Source: Pseudomonadota bacterium (lineage in GTDB: Bacteria; Pseudomonadota; Gammaproteobacteria; Steroidobacterales; Steroidobacteraceae). Taken from it: a stretch of DNA of 40,579 bases. Location of the stretch: the NCBI GenBank assembly GCA_025355105.1, contig JANYAE010000129.1, forward strand, positions 1 to 40,579, given 5' to 3'. Made by a program: the position numbers and the translations under genes. Shown here in pieces: positions 1 to 7,855 of the stretch; positions within the stretch are counted from its first letter, which is position 1; every line of letters starts with the position of its first letter. The notes under the pieces are model-generated. The model was not told the DNA's origin. It ran no database searches and was given only the letters and a program-made list of their open reading frames with translations.

Positions 1-46
1 TCCGCCGGGGACCGGCCGCACCGGCCGTGGTCGGTCGGCAGGAGCG

Positions 47-472
47 TTACGCGAGCAGCGAGACCAGCACGAGCGGCGTCCAGTGCCGCAGCCGTCGCGC
101 GGTCCGTAGCTCGACCGACTCCTCATCAAAGTCCATCGGCTGCGCGGCCTCGAGGTCGAGCTGGACGCCGTCAAGCACACGAACATTGAGGACTGCGCGC
201 TCTTGGCCGTTGATATCCGTCATAGCGCCGAAGTAGACGCCACACGTCGCACAGGACAGAAAGTCCGCGGTCCGCTGCCCGAACTGATACCTGCGAAGCG
301 CGGCCTTGCTTCGCATGACGATTTCGCCAGCAGGATCCGACGTGTAGATGCCGCCGAACCGTATGCAGAACGAGCAGGTGCAGCGGCGCAGCGCCCATTG
401 GCGCGGTTCACGCGTGCTGCGGAACGTCACGTTCACGGCCTTGCAATGGCAGCTTCCGGGGTATTCCGTCAT
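47..472 (-). CDS. GFA/CENP-V domain zinc-binding protein
   Basis: A 141-residue protein of the glutathione-dependent formaldehyde-activating (GFA, CENP-V-like) fold. The family's cysteine pattern is visible: GSCHC near the N-terminus, CTCSFC about 25 residues later and CATCGVYF in the middle, which would build two zinc sites. The start at 472 (MTEYPG) is chosen because GAGGAG lies 6 nt upstream; a longer frame reaches 514 but adds an Arg-rich stretch before the conserved motif. The gene lies downstream of the histidine kinase on the same strand with about 130 nt between them. Most family members have no proven substrate, so formaldehyde-glutathione chemistry is not implied. Family call is firm, function is open. 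Confidence 0.85.
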   Translation of the reverse strand: MTEYPGSCHCKAVNVTFRSTREPRQWALRRCTCSFCIRFGGIYTSDPAGEIVMRSKAALRRYQFGQRTADFLSCATCGVYFGAMTDINGQERAVLNVRVLDGVQLDLEAAQPMDFDEESVELRTARRLRHWTPLVLVSLLA

Positions 473-602
473 GCCTGTCTCCTCGCTGCGCGCCGACCTC
501 GACCGCCTCATCACCCCGAGTCAGGACGGCGCGGCCTGCGACGGACTCGGCGACCCGGAGCAGGCGCGGTGGCCGCACTTGCGCTGTCCGGGCCGCGAAT
601 TC

Positions 603-2573
603 CTAAGCGACGCCATTCCGAAGCCCATCAGCCAGCGCGATCACCGCGAGGCCGGTCGTCTCGGAGGGGAGGCGCTCGTGTCTGGGGACAGGTTGCGGGC
701 ACTCGCACACGAGCTTCGTCCCCGCGCCTTCACGGCGGGCAACGGCGAGTCGGGCACCGATCACCGCGGCCCGGTAGCGCATGATGCGCAGCCCCATACC
801 ATTAGACTCCACGGACGTGACCGGGACGCCGCAACCATCGTCCAGGATCTCGAGGCGCACGATGTTCGGCTGGACGTCGAGCACGATCGAGATCGACTTC
901 GCCCCGGCGTGTCGCAGCGCGTTCGTGAGCCCTTCCTGCGCGATCCGGTAGAGATGGTCGGACGCCTCGGTCGTCAGACGGAGCGTGCTGCTCGCGACCG
1001 CGTCGAACCAGACCGGCGGAATCCCCGGCCCCTGGTGCACCAGTGCAAGGTTGCGGATCGCCTCCTCGAGGCCGCCGCGGGAATCACCTACCGGGGACAG
1101 GCCCTGCGCGATCGTTCGGCACGTGGCGATCGACCGGCTCGCCCAGTCGGAGAGCTTCTGCAGATCGGCGGCTTCCACGGCCTGGCCTTTGGTCGCGCCG
1201 GCGGCCAGGCCCTTGGCCATGAGCGCAAGGCCGGTCAGTTCCTGACCGAGGCCGTCGTGCAGTTGATGACTCAGCAGCCTCTGCTCACGCGCGCTCGAAT
1301 CGAGCACGACCCGTTCGAGCCGCTTTCGCTCGGTGACATCCGTCGCGAGCGCGAGCGACGCGTCGCGCCCCGCGTACGGCAGGCTATCGCGGACGATCTC
1401 GACGTCGATGATCCGGCCGTCCTTGAGACGATGTCGCCAGCTGCGCGATGGACCGAATTGGCCTGCCTCACCTGCCAGGGCCGCAAGGAAGGATGGTACG
1501 TCCTCCGGCGGGCGGATGTCCTTGATCGTCATGGCCAGGAACTCGTCGCGCGAGTAGCCGTAGTGCGCGATCGCGGCATTGTTCACGGCGAGGAAGCGCA
1601 GCGTGCCGCGGTCGTACACCCACATGGGCTGGGGATTCACTTCGAACAGTGATCGATACTGTGACTTGGCATCACGGACACTGGCCTCGATGCGCGCACG
1701 ATCGGCGGCGACGGCCGCGACGAGGAGCCCGAGGACGGTGAGAATCGCGAGATAGGCCCACAACGCGCGCAAGCCGGCCTGCACGTCCGCGCTCTGGAAC
1801 GGGCCGTGCCCGGTCGCGACTCCCCACGCCGCGAAGAGGGCGATTACGAGCGCCGCGAAGGACGTCACCGTCACGCCGAAGCGCACGGCCGTCCACAGAA
1901 TCAGCAGCAGCGGCAGGAACAGCGCAGGCGGCGCAACCGATGCCGGGTGGGCGTTGATCAGTACCCCGATTAGGATGGCGGCCCCGGCGACACAGAGGAC
2001 CAGAAACTCCGTGTGCCGGTTGATCAGCGACCGGACCGCACCACGGCGAATGGACAGCAGCAGCGGCGCCGCGAACAGCACGCCCATCATGTCGCCGAGC
2101 CACCACGTCGCCCAGGCGTGCGCGGCCTGATCAATTGGCAGTTCGCCCGCGAGCAACAGAGACGTGACGCCGCCGGTCGCGGGAAGCATCATGCCGACGC
2201 TTGCTGCAATGCAGAAGACCGGGATGTCGCGCGGGCGCTCAAACGTCGCCACGAATCCGGCGCGCGCCAGCAGCCACGCGGCGCCGATGGGACCGAGCGT
2301 ATTGCCCGCGCCGATGGCCAGAGCCGTCAGCAACGACGATCCGACCTGCAGGTTCACCACGGCGGCCGCGGCATATACGGCCGGCCAGTAGCGAAATCCC
2401 CAGCGATACATCGCGGCAACCGCAATACCGGTGGGTAGCCAGACGAGCGTGATGCGCGAACCGATATACGGGGTCGCGAGCCCAACCCGGGCGGTCGCGT
2501 AGTAGGCGAGACCGAGCAGCGTGAGTCGCAGCAGCGCCCGCGTCACGTCGGGAAGTGGAACCCTGATTTGCAT
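603..2573 (-). CDS. MASE1-PAS sensor histidine kinase (HisKA_3 type)
   Basis: A 656-residue membrane sensor kinase. Roughly residues 1-300 are a MASE1-like multi-helix membrane sensor (motif LVWLPTGIAVA near the start). A PAS domain follows (SLFEVNPQPMWVYDRGTLRFLAVN), then a NarL/DegS-type dimerisation domain with HQLHDGLGQELTG, whose His before Asp is the expected phosphoacceptor, and a HATPase with NALRHAG, DDGCGVP and GMGLRIMRYRA. The start at 2573 (MQIRVP) has GAGGT just upstream; the frame runs open to 2828 but that extension is Arg-rich, non-protein-like and overlaps the MarR promoter. HisKA_3 kinases normally pair with a LuxR/NarL-type response regulator, and none is encoded nearby, so it is an orphan here. 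Signal unknown. Confidence 0.9.
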   Translation of the reverse strand: MQIRVPLPDVTRALLRLTLLGLAYYATARVGLATPYIGSRITLVWLPTGIAVAAMYRWGFRYWPAVYAAAAVVNLQVGSSLLTALAIGAGNTLGPIGAAWLLARAGFVATFERPRDIPVFCIAASVGMMLPATGGVTSLLLAGELPIDQAAHAWATWWLGDMMGVLFAAPLLLSIRRGAVRSLINRHTEFLVLCVAGAAILIGVLINAHPASVAPPALFLPLLLILWTAVRFGVTVTSFAALVIALFAAWGVATGHGPFQSADVQAGLRALWAYLAILTVLGLLVAAVAADRARIEASVRDAKSQYRSLFEVNPQPMWVYDRGTLRFLAVNNAAIAHYGYSRDEFLAMTIKDIRPPEDVPSFLAALAGEAGQFGPSRSWRHRLKDGRIIDVEIVRDSLPYAGRDASLALATDVTERKRLERVVLDSSAREQRLLSHQLHDGLGQELTGLALMAKGLAAGATKGQAVEAADLQKLSDWASRSIATCRTIAQGLSPVGDSRGGLEEAIRNLALVHQGPGIPPVWFDAVASSTLRLTTEASDHLYRIAQEGLTNALRHAGAKSISIVLDVQPNIVRLEILDDGCGVPVTSVESNGMGLRIMRYRAAVIGARLAVARREGAGTKLVCECPQPVPRHERLPSETTGLAVIALADGLRNGVA

Positions 2574-2697
2574 TGACCTCACTGCCCGGCGCCGACGGCT
2601 GCAGCGACGATACACGAAATGGCGGCGCCGACGGCGGCAGGCGTGGACCGTGCGGTCAGGAAGTCTCCGTCCTCGGGCAGTGCTCGTCGCCGCAGGT

Positions 2698-2739
2698 GAT
2701 TGACTAAGCAAGTAGATGGCAATAATTTCCTGGTCAATC
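2698..2739. promoter_or_regulatory. Inverted repeat flanking the MarR promoter
   Basis: GATTGAC at 2698-2704 and GTCAATC at 2733-2739 are perfect inverted copies with a 28-nt spacer that contains the promoter. This is a plausible autoregulatory operator in the gap between the divergent kinase and MarR genes. Binding is inferred only from position and symmetry. Confidence 0.35.
2700..2728 (+). promoter_or_regulatory. Predicted promoter of the MarR gene
   Basis: TTGACT (2700-2705) and TAATTT (2723-2728) are separated by exactly 17 nt, a good sigma-70 match, and point to the ATG at 2751 with a short leader. The promoter sits between the inverted heptamers GATTGAC (2698-2704) and GTCAATC (2733-2739). 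Confidence 0.5.
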
Positions 2740-2750
2740 ACGAGGCCGCC

Positions 2751-3217
2751 ATGCCGCGCATCGCTCGGCGTCCCGTCTCCGAACTGACCGGCCACCTGGG
2801 CTATTGGCTGCGTCAGGTCTCGAACCACGTCTCACACGCCTTCGCGCGCAGGCTCGAGAGCCGCGCCGTCACGGTCGCGGAGTGGGCCGTGCTGCGAGCG
2901 CTGTACGCGGGTGAGGCCCTGGCTCCGAGTCGCCTGGCGGACCAACTCGGTTTGACCCGCGCTGCGATCAGCAAGCTCGCCGAGCGCCTCGTTGCCAAGC
3001 GGCTTGCGAGCAGGGCGCGCAACACGAGCGACGGCCGGCACAGACGCTCACGCTCACGACGAAGGGTCGGAGCCTTGTGCCGAAATTGCCCGAGCTGGCC
3101 GATCGGAATGACGCCGGGTTCTTTGCACGCCTCGCCAGCGAGGAGCGCGCGAGCGTCGAACGCCTCCTGAGGGAGATCGTGAGGATGCGCGGTCTCAAGG
3201 TAACGTCGGTCGACTGA
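2751..3217 (+). pseudogene. MarR family regulator, frameshifted
   Basis: The first ~95 codons from ATG 2751 encode a clear MarR winged-helix protein: TVAEWAVLRALYAGEALAPSRL, then the recognition region LGLTRAAISKLAERL and the wing ending NTSDGR. Near 3036-3040 the frame breaks. Continuing in frame gives an Arg/Ser-rich tail ending at 3170, while the next frame gives AQTLTLTTKGRSLVPKL and then FFARLASEERASVERLLREIV, the normal MarR C-terminal dimerisation helices, ending at the TGA at 3215-3217. One missing G after the CGG codon would explain this. The DNA-binding part is whole but dimerisation would be lost, so it is a recent pseudogene or a sequencing/assembly error. It lies divergent to the MASE1 kinase. 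Confidence 0.8.
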
Positions 3218-3452
3218 CCGCGACCGGACCCCAGCATCCGGCCACTGAGAGTGTGTACGACTCATGAGCTAAAGGATGAAGCAGGTCGCCTGCCGTTGCC
3301 TCGAGGGCGCCGCGTCAAACAGGATGAGTTTTGCGCAGATCGTCGCGAGCTTTCCGGCGGCAGGATTCGAATGCACGCTGGAGCGGTGCTATCTTCCTGC
3401 CTGGCCCGCCTGCCAACGCGTACGCGTTGCATTCATTACCATGGAGGCGAAC

Positions 3453-3776
3453 ATGTCGCATCAGCCCGCGAACACGCTATCGGAATCTGAAGCTACTCTG
3501 GCAGCAGCCGCAGCGGGGCGGCGAGCAGGCCTGCTGCGCACCGCTCGCGGTGAAGGATTCCAGCTCGCCGAATGCCTGTTCGGCCTCGTCGCGATCGCCG
3601 CGGTCGTGACGATCTTTCTGAACGGAACCTTCCTCGGCAGCTACCGTCCGGCGTTCTGGGCCGTCATTGCTTCGACAGCGATCGCCCAGGCCTTCGCCGT
3701 GCGCGCGAATCGTCAGATCAGGGCGCTGTGCGCGTTGCTCGAGGATGCGAATCGGACCGACTTGACCGTCGTCTGA
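3453..3776 (+). CDS. Small two-helix membrane protein, unknown function
   Basis: A 107-residue protein starting at ATG 3453, with GGAGG 6-7 nt upstream; the frame is open further 5' but has no better start. Residues ~40-62 (LFGLVAIAAVVTIFLNGTFLG) and ~68-85 (FWAVIASTAIAQAFAV) are predicted membrane helices, followed by a short charged C-terminus (RANRQIRALCALLEDANRTDL). I do not recognise a family. It stands alone on the plus strand, convergent with the diguanylate cyclase whose 3' end is 50 nt away. The ribosome site and clean hydrophobic pattern support a real gene. Confidence 0.6.
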   Translation: MSHQPANTLSESEATLAAAAAGRRAGLLRTARGEGFQLAECLFGLVAIAAVVTIFLNGTFLGSYRPAFWAVIASTAIAQAFAVRANRQIRALCALLEDANRTDLTVV

Positions 3777-3827
3777 CGGCCGATTGCGCCCGACGTCAGC
3801 TCACGGGCCCCGCCGGCCAGAGTCCGC

Positions 3828-5477
3828 TCAGCCGCGGCGCTCCAGTGGGCCGCGGGGAGGGAGGCCGCCCACGCAGACCTGGCCGCGACCGGCCCGTTTC
3901 GCGGCGTACATCGCCTCGTCGGCGCGGCGCAGGACCGATTCCGCGTCCGGATCATCCGGCGTCGCCAAGGCGACGCCGATGCTGGCGCCGATTCGCGCGG
4001 CCTTGCCAGCGCCGATGTCGATCGGCCGGCGGATGTCGGCGATGATGCGCCTGGCAAGCTCCTCGGCCTTGGCAGGGGAACTGATGCCGAGAAGCGCCGC
4101 TGTGAACTCATCGCCGCCGAGGCGGCCGATCACGTCCCCCTGCCGCAGCGCCCGCTCGAGGACGCGCGCCACGTGGCGCAGCACCTGATCCCCGGCCTCG
4201 TGCCCGTAGGTGTCGTTAACCGCCTTGAAGTGGTCAAGGTCGATCTGCAGGAGCGCGATCGGTGGCAAGGAGTCCGGGGCGGGTCGCGAGAACACGGCCT
4301 TCAGGGAGGCCTGGAAGCCGTGCCGGTTCAGAAGCCCGGTGAGCGAGTCATGGGTCGCGAGTTCAAGCGCGTTGATCTCGCCGCGCTTGCGCTCGGAAAT
4401 GTCGTCGATCACGCCCTGCAGCAGATTGGCGCTGATCGGATTCAGCGACATCTCCACCCAGATGGGTGGTTGCGACTCCCGCAGTACGAGTTCGAGGTCG
4501 ACGTCGGCACCGCGGCCGCTGGCCAGCGAGTCGCGGATCATTGCCATGACGCTGTCCCGATGTCCCTCGAGGAGATCCGGCAGACGCACACCGGACGGCG
4601 ACCAGGTGGCCAGCGGCCGGCCGAGCAGGCGCGCGAACGCCGGGTTGCTGGACTGGATCGTGCCATCGGACGCCACCACGAAGAGCCCGGTCTCGGCCTT
4701 GTCGAAGATCAGGCGCAGCTTGCGCTCGTTGACCTCATGCTTGAGGCGAAGGTCGCGCTCGCTTGACAGGAGCGCGTTCAGGTCGCAGATCAGCACGTTG
4801 ACATCCACGACGAGCTGCCCGATCTCGTCGAATTCGTTGCGCGGCGGGACGCGCAATCTTTCCCCGGAGCGCAGGCGAGTCTTGTGCAACTCGATCGACA
4901 CGCTCCGGATCGGCTTGGTGACGAACATGAATACGGCCAGCGCGACCCCGGCCGCGACCAGCAATGCCTGGGCCGTCAGCAGCAACGCCGCGTTCGTGCT
5001 GTAGTCGTGGGCCTGCTCGCCAACCCGTTCATCGGCGACATACAGCGAGATACGGCCGACCGGCGTCGGCGGGCCGAACGGCGAGTAGACGGCCTGCGAG
5101 ACGACGCGTTCCGCCGCGTCCGGGCCGGTCGCTTCCGCGACGCGGCCTTCCTGGTAGAGCGTCACGTCGCCGGCCTGAATGCGAACTCCGGCGACCGTCC
5201 GGTTGCTCATCAGGCCGTGGGCGATCTCGGCGCCGAGCGTCGCGTCGCTCAGATAGCAGGCGATCTGCGCGGTACTCGCCACCGTCGCCAGCAGTTCGCG
5301 CAGGTGAAGTGCCGCGCGCTGGCGCTCGTGACGCTCGACGCCTGCTGACACGATGGCCGCGAACGTGAAGCCGAGGAGCAGCGACAGCGCGAGGATGGAC
5401 AGCGTCGTGCGCACGACGATGCTGCCGGTCAGATTGGCCCGCAGCCACCGCCGCCACTCGTTAGGGGGTGAGTTCAA
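3828..5477 (-). CDS. Membrane diguanylate cyclase (HAMP-like, PAS, GGDEF)
   Basis: A 549-residue inner-membrane protein predicted to make cyclic di-GMP. An N-terminal helix (~20-46) and a second helix (~165-188) bracket a periplasmic sensor region; a HAMP-like linker follows (KPIRSVSIELHKTRLRSG, NEFDEIGQLVVDVN), then a PAS domain (~250-350) and a C-terminal GGDEF domain. The active site is intact (RLGGDEF, residues 452-458) and so is the inhibitory RxxD site five residues before it (RQGD), so product feedback is expected. There is no EAL domain. The start overlaps the stop of the upstream periplasmic-protein gene by 17 nt, which implies translational coupling and a shared sensing role. Confidence 0.92.
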   Translation of the reverse strand: MNSPPNEWRRWLRANLTGSIVVRTTLSILALSLLLGFTFAAIVSAGVERHERQRAALHLRELLATVASTAQIACYLSDATLGAEIAHGLMSNRTVAGVRIQAGDVTLYQEGRVAEATGPDAAERVVSQAVYSPFGPPTPVGRISLYVADERVGEQAHDYSTNAALLLTAQALLVAAGVALAVFMFVTKPIRSVSIELHKTRLRSGERLRVPPRNEFDEIGQLVVDVNVLICDLNALLSSERDLRLKHEVNERKLRLIFDKAETGLFVVASDGTIQSSNPAFARLLGRPLATWSPSGVRLPDLLEGHRDSVMAMIRDSLASGRGADVDLELVLRESQPPIWVEMSLNPISANLLQGVIDDISERKRGEINALELATHDSLTGLLNRHGFQASLKAVFSRPAPDSLPPIALLQIDLDHFKAVNDTYGHEAGDQVLRHVARVLERALRQGDVIGRLGGDEFTAALLGISSPAKAEELARRIIADIRRPIDIGAGKAARIGASIGVALATPDDPDAESVLRRADEAMYAAKRAGRGQVCVGGLPPRGPLERRG

Positions 5478-5889
5478 GGACGACCTTCACTCGCCGGTCG
5501 ACCGCGGACGGGTCAACGTAGGCAATCGCGTTCGGGTTGGTGGCGACCAGGTCCACCGCCGTGCGCGCATCGGGGGCCTGGAACGGCGGCGTCGCCTGTC
5601 CGGAGAACACGAGGCGCGCCCAGTACGAACTCATCTCGGCCGGGCTCTTGTGGACCAGCAGCGAGTAGAAGCGCGTCCGGTCGGGCGTGCTCGGGCTGAG
5701 GTCGATCGGCAGCGCGGCGAGACCGGTCGGCAACTTTCGGTAGCGGCCGAGGAAGATGTCGACGGCCTGATAGCGCGTCAGGCTCTGGACTCCGCTCGCG
5801 GGATTGACGATGACGACGACGGACTGCGCCTCGACCGGTGCCGCCAGCAGCAGCAGCGCGTAGAACACGGCGGCGCAAAGGGCTCTCAT
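5461..5889 (-). CDS. Short periplasmic phosphate-binding-protein-like protein
   Basis: A 142-residue exported protein: signal peptide (LCAAVFYALLLLAAPVEA, cleavage likely before QSVVV), then a compact domain resembling one lobe of PstS-type binding proteins. Typical traits are VVIVNPASGVQSLTRYQAVDIFLGR, RTRFYSLLVHKSPAEMSSYW and the closing NAIAYVDPSAVDRRVKVVLEL. It is about half the length of a transport PBP and no Pst permease or ATPase is present, so sensing or scaffolding is more likely than uptake. It starts 7 nt after the porin-like gene and overlaps the diguanylate cyclase, so the three genes probably form an operon in which this protein could feed the cyclase's periplasmic domain. That link is inferred. 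Confidence 0.8.
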   Translation of the reverse strand: MRALCAAVFYALLLLAAPVEAQSVVVIVNPASGVQSLTRYQAVDIFLGRYRKLPTGLAALPIDLSPSTPDRTRFYSLLVHKSPAEMSSYWARLVFSGQATPPFQAPDARTAVDLVATNPNAIAYVDPSAVDRRVKVVLELTP

Positions 5890-5896
5890 CGGGTGC

Positions 5897-7105
5897 TCAG
5901 AAGGTGAAGTCGACGGCCACGCCGGCGACCGTCAGGTGGTCCCGGTCAACCGGTGGCAGGTTGCGGTCGAAGACCAGGTAGGTCTCGTTCATCGAGATGT
6001 GGTCAAGCTGCAGTTTGATGTCGATGTGCGCCGATAGGTCGTAGCGCAAGCCAACGGAGATCGTATGCTGGGTCGCCTGTGCTCCGGTCTGCGCGGCGTG
6101 AACCGCCTGTGCCAGCGCATCGAGGCCTGCCTGAGTCGGGATTCCGCTGGGTGCGAGCTCGCCGAAGCTCGAAATGGCGGCGTACGACGCGAAAGGCGTG
6201 AATGAACTCAGGTGGTAGCCAAGGGTTGCGACGCCGCTGTTGAGCTTTGGCCCGACCGCCACGTGGGAGTTGATGTGCGTCAGCAGCACGACACACTCCA
6301 CCGGGTGTCCGTCGTAGGCGAGGCCCAGCTGGCCGCCATCGAGGCCGTGACTCGTGCGGCTGAACTCGCCGGCGAGCGCCATGGCGTCCGGCATGCCGAC
6401 GGCGTTGAGGGCGGCGGCGAGGGGCTGCAGGTTCGGTATCGAGTCCGCGCGAAAGCGCACCACGCCGAGCCGGACCATCCACGAATGCCACTGGTAGTCG
6501 AGGACCGTGCCGAGCAGGTGGCTGCTGGCATCCACCCGCGTACCGTTCTGCATCACCTGCTTGCCGGGGTTGTGGCCCCCGAACAGTCGCAGCCGCACGG
6601 TGCCATCGGCCAGTGGCAGGGTGAACGCCGCGTCGCCGCCGTCGATCTCATCCGAGGCGAACAGGCCGAAGAACTCCGGCGCCGGGCGGATCGGCAGGTA
6701 CGAGTAGCCGACGTCCGGGGACTCGGCCAGCAGGTACGCGTCGAAGCCGATGCGCCCGGCGCGGATCTGCGTCGTCCCGGTCGGCGTGAACGCCAGGTAC
6801 GCGCGATCGACTTTCGGGCGCCACGTGCCAGCTTCGGCCGGCGAGAGGATCCCGCGCGTGGCGACATGGAAGCGTTCGCCGAGCGCCAGCTTGGCTTGCA
6901 GTCCGAGCACCGAATCGGCATCCGTATCCACGCGCCCTGCCGTCGCGCCGTGGGCCTGCGCGACACTGCGGCGAAACTCAAGACCCGGAGTGTCCTGGTA
7001 GATCGCGGCGATGGTCCCGAAGCCGTCGATCGACCACGGTGCGCTCGGCAGGTCGGCGGCCAAGGCCGCGGCCGCGGTGAGCCACGCGGCCAGTGCCGAC
7101 GTCAC
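5897..7105 (-). CDS. Outer-membrane porin-like beta-barrel protein
   Basis: A predicted ~402-residue outer-membrane barrel. The GTG at 7105 gives a signal peptide (VTSALAAWLTAAAALA, cleavage before ADLP) directly followed by WSIDGFGTIAAIYQD, and the protein ends in Phe (VAVDFTF), typical of BAM-assembled barrels. The body alternates polar and hydrophobic residues with many G/Y/F-rich strands (LGLQAKLALGERFHVATRG, AYLAFTPTGTTQIRAGRIG). The frame stays open to an ATG at 7435, but those 110 residues are Pro/Arg-rich and would put the signal peptide inside. No strong Shine-Dalgarno is seen at 7105, so the start is uncertain. It heads the operon with the PBP-like protein and the cyclase; substrate unknown. 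Confidence 0.75.
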   Translation of the reverse strand: MTSALAAWLTAAAALAADLPSAPWSIDGFGTIAAIYQDTPGLEFRRSVAQAHGATAGRVDTDADSVLGLQAKLALGERFHVATRGILSPAEAGTWRPKVDRAYLAFTPTGTTQIRAGRIGFDAYLLAESPDVGYSYLPIRPAPEFFGLFASDEIDGGDAAFTLPLADGTVRLRLFGGHNPGKQVMQNGTRVDASSHLLGTVLDYQWHSWMVRLGVVRFRADSIPNLQPLAAALNAVGMPDAMALAGEFSRTSHGLDGGQLGLAYDGHPVECVVLLTHINSHVAVGPKLNSGVATLGYHLSSFTPFASYAAISSFGELAPSGIPTQAGLDALAQAVHAAQTGAQATQHTISVGLRYDLSAHIDIKLQLDHISMNETYLVFDRNLPPVDRDHLTVAGVAVDFTF

Positions 7106-7855
7106 TCGCCGGCCGTAATGTCTGCGCTGCGGCAGCGTCCGGCATCGCACCGGGTGGCCGGTCTGGGAAGGCGAGCCTGCCTCGGCCTGCCGGGATGTGC
7201 ACTCACGTCGGGGACTAGCGCGGGTCGCGCCAGCACTGACCGGGCCTCGCTTCGCGCCAGGTGGTGCCGCGTGACGCAGTGCGCGTGGCACCGCCGCGTC
7301 AGGGTCCGGCCACGCTCTGGCGGACTTCGGCGGTGGCGGTGAGCGAATCGGGGACGGATTGAAGGGCGCCATAGGCGAATCAGGGTGTGGCGATCGAATT
7401 CCGGGCCGATGCGTCGCGCTCAAGTGCTCGGGCATCGCCTAAGGCATCGGCCGAGTGCAAGGCATCTTCCGCGAGCAGTAGTGATCATCCGAAGAATCAG
7501 GGATCGCCCTAGTCATGCCCGCGGGTTCGCTCAGGGTGGCGTAGGTCTTTGCCTGCCGCGCAAACCGAAGCCGTACCTGCGAAAGGCGAAGCTGACCCTG
7601 CTGAGCGGCATGCCGCACCGGAAAGGCGTACGCGCACGCCACGCCAACCCATGCGGGCGCTCGTCACGCCTCGTTTGCGACGGCCGGGGACCGGCGCGCG
7701 ACGTGACAGGGAGCTGAGCGAGTGCTCAGCAGGGACTCCGGGAGGACGGCGCGGTCATCCTGCCGGAGCCTGCCTGCTGCAGGTCACGATGCAGGGACCG
7801 AGCGCGGCACGCCACCGGTGACCCGGTCGCCGAGCGCTACCTCGCGAGTGGGCCG
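7106..7855. other. Long intergenic region without a convincing gene
   Basis: About 750 nt between the porin-like gene and the antiporter gene, both on the minus strand. Short open frames here are Arg/Pro-rich and lack ribosome sites. The only structure seen is two adjacent hairpins at 7713-7768. The porin operon promoter should lie in its left part, but I could not pick one out. Confidence 0.5.
7713..7768 (-). terminator. Tandem hairpins downstream of the antiporter gene
   Basis: GCTGAG/CTCAGC (7713-7718, 7725-7730) forms a perfect 6-bp stem with a 6-nt loop, and CTCCGGGAGGA/TCCTGCCGGAG (7736-7746, 7758-7768) an 11-bp stem with one mismatch. They lie 90-140 nt past the stop of the minus-strand antiporter gene. 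There is no T-tract, so intrinsic termination is uncertain. Confidence 0.35.

Noticed and set aside
2574..2828. N-terminal extension of the MASE1 kinase
   Set aside because: Arg-rich, covers the MarR promoter, and a good ribosome site exists at 2573.
7106..7435. N-terminal extension of the porin-like protein
   Set aside because: Would bury the signal peptide behind 110 Pro/Arg-rich residues.
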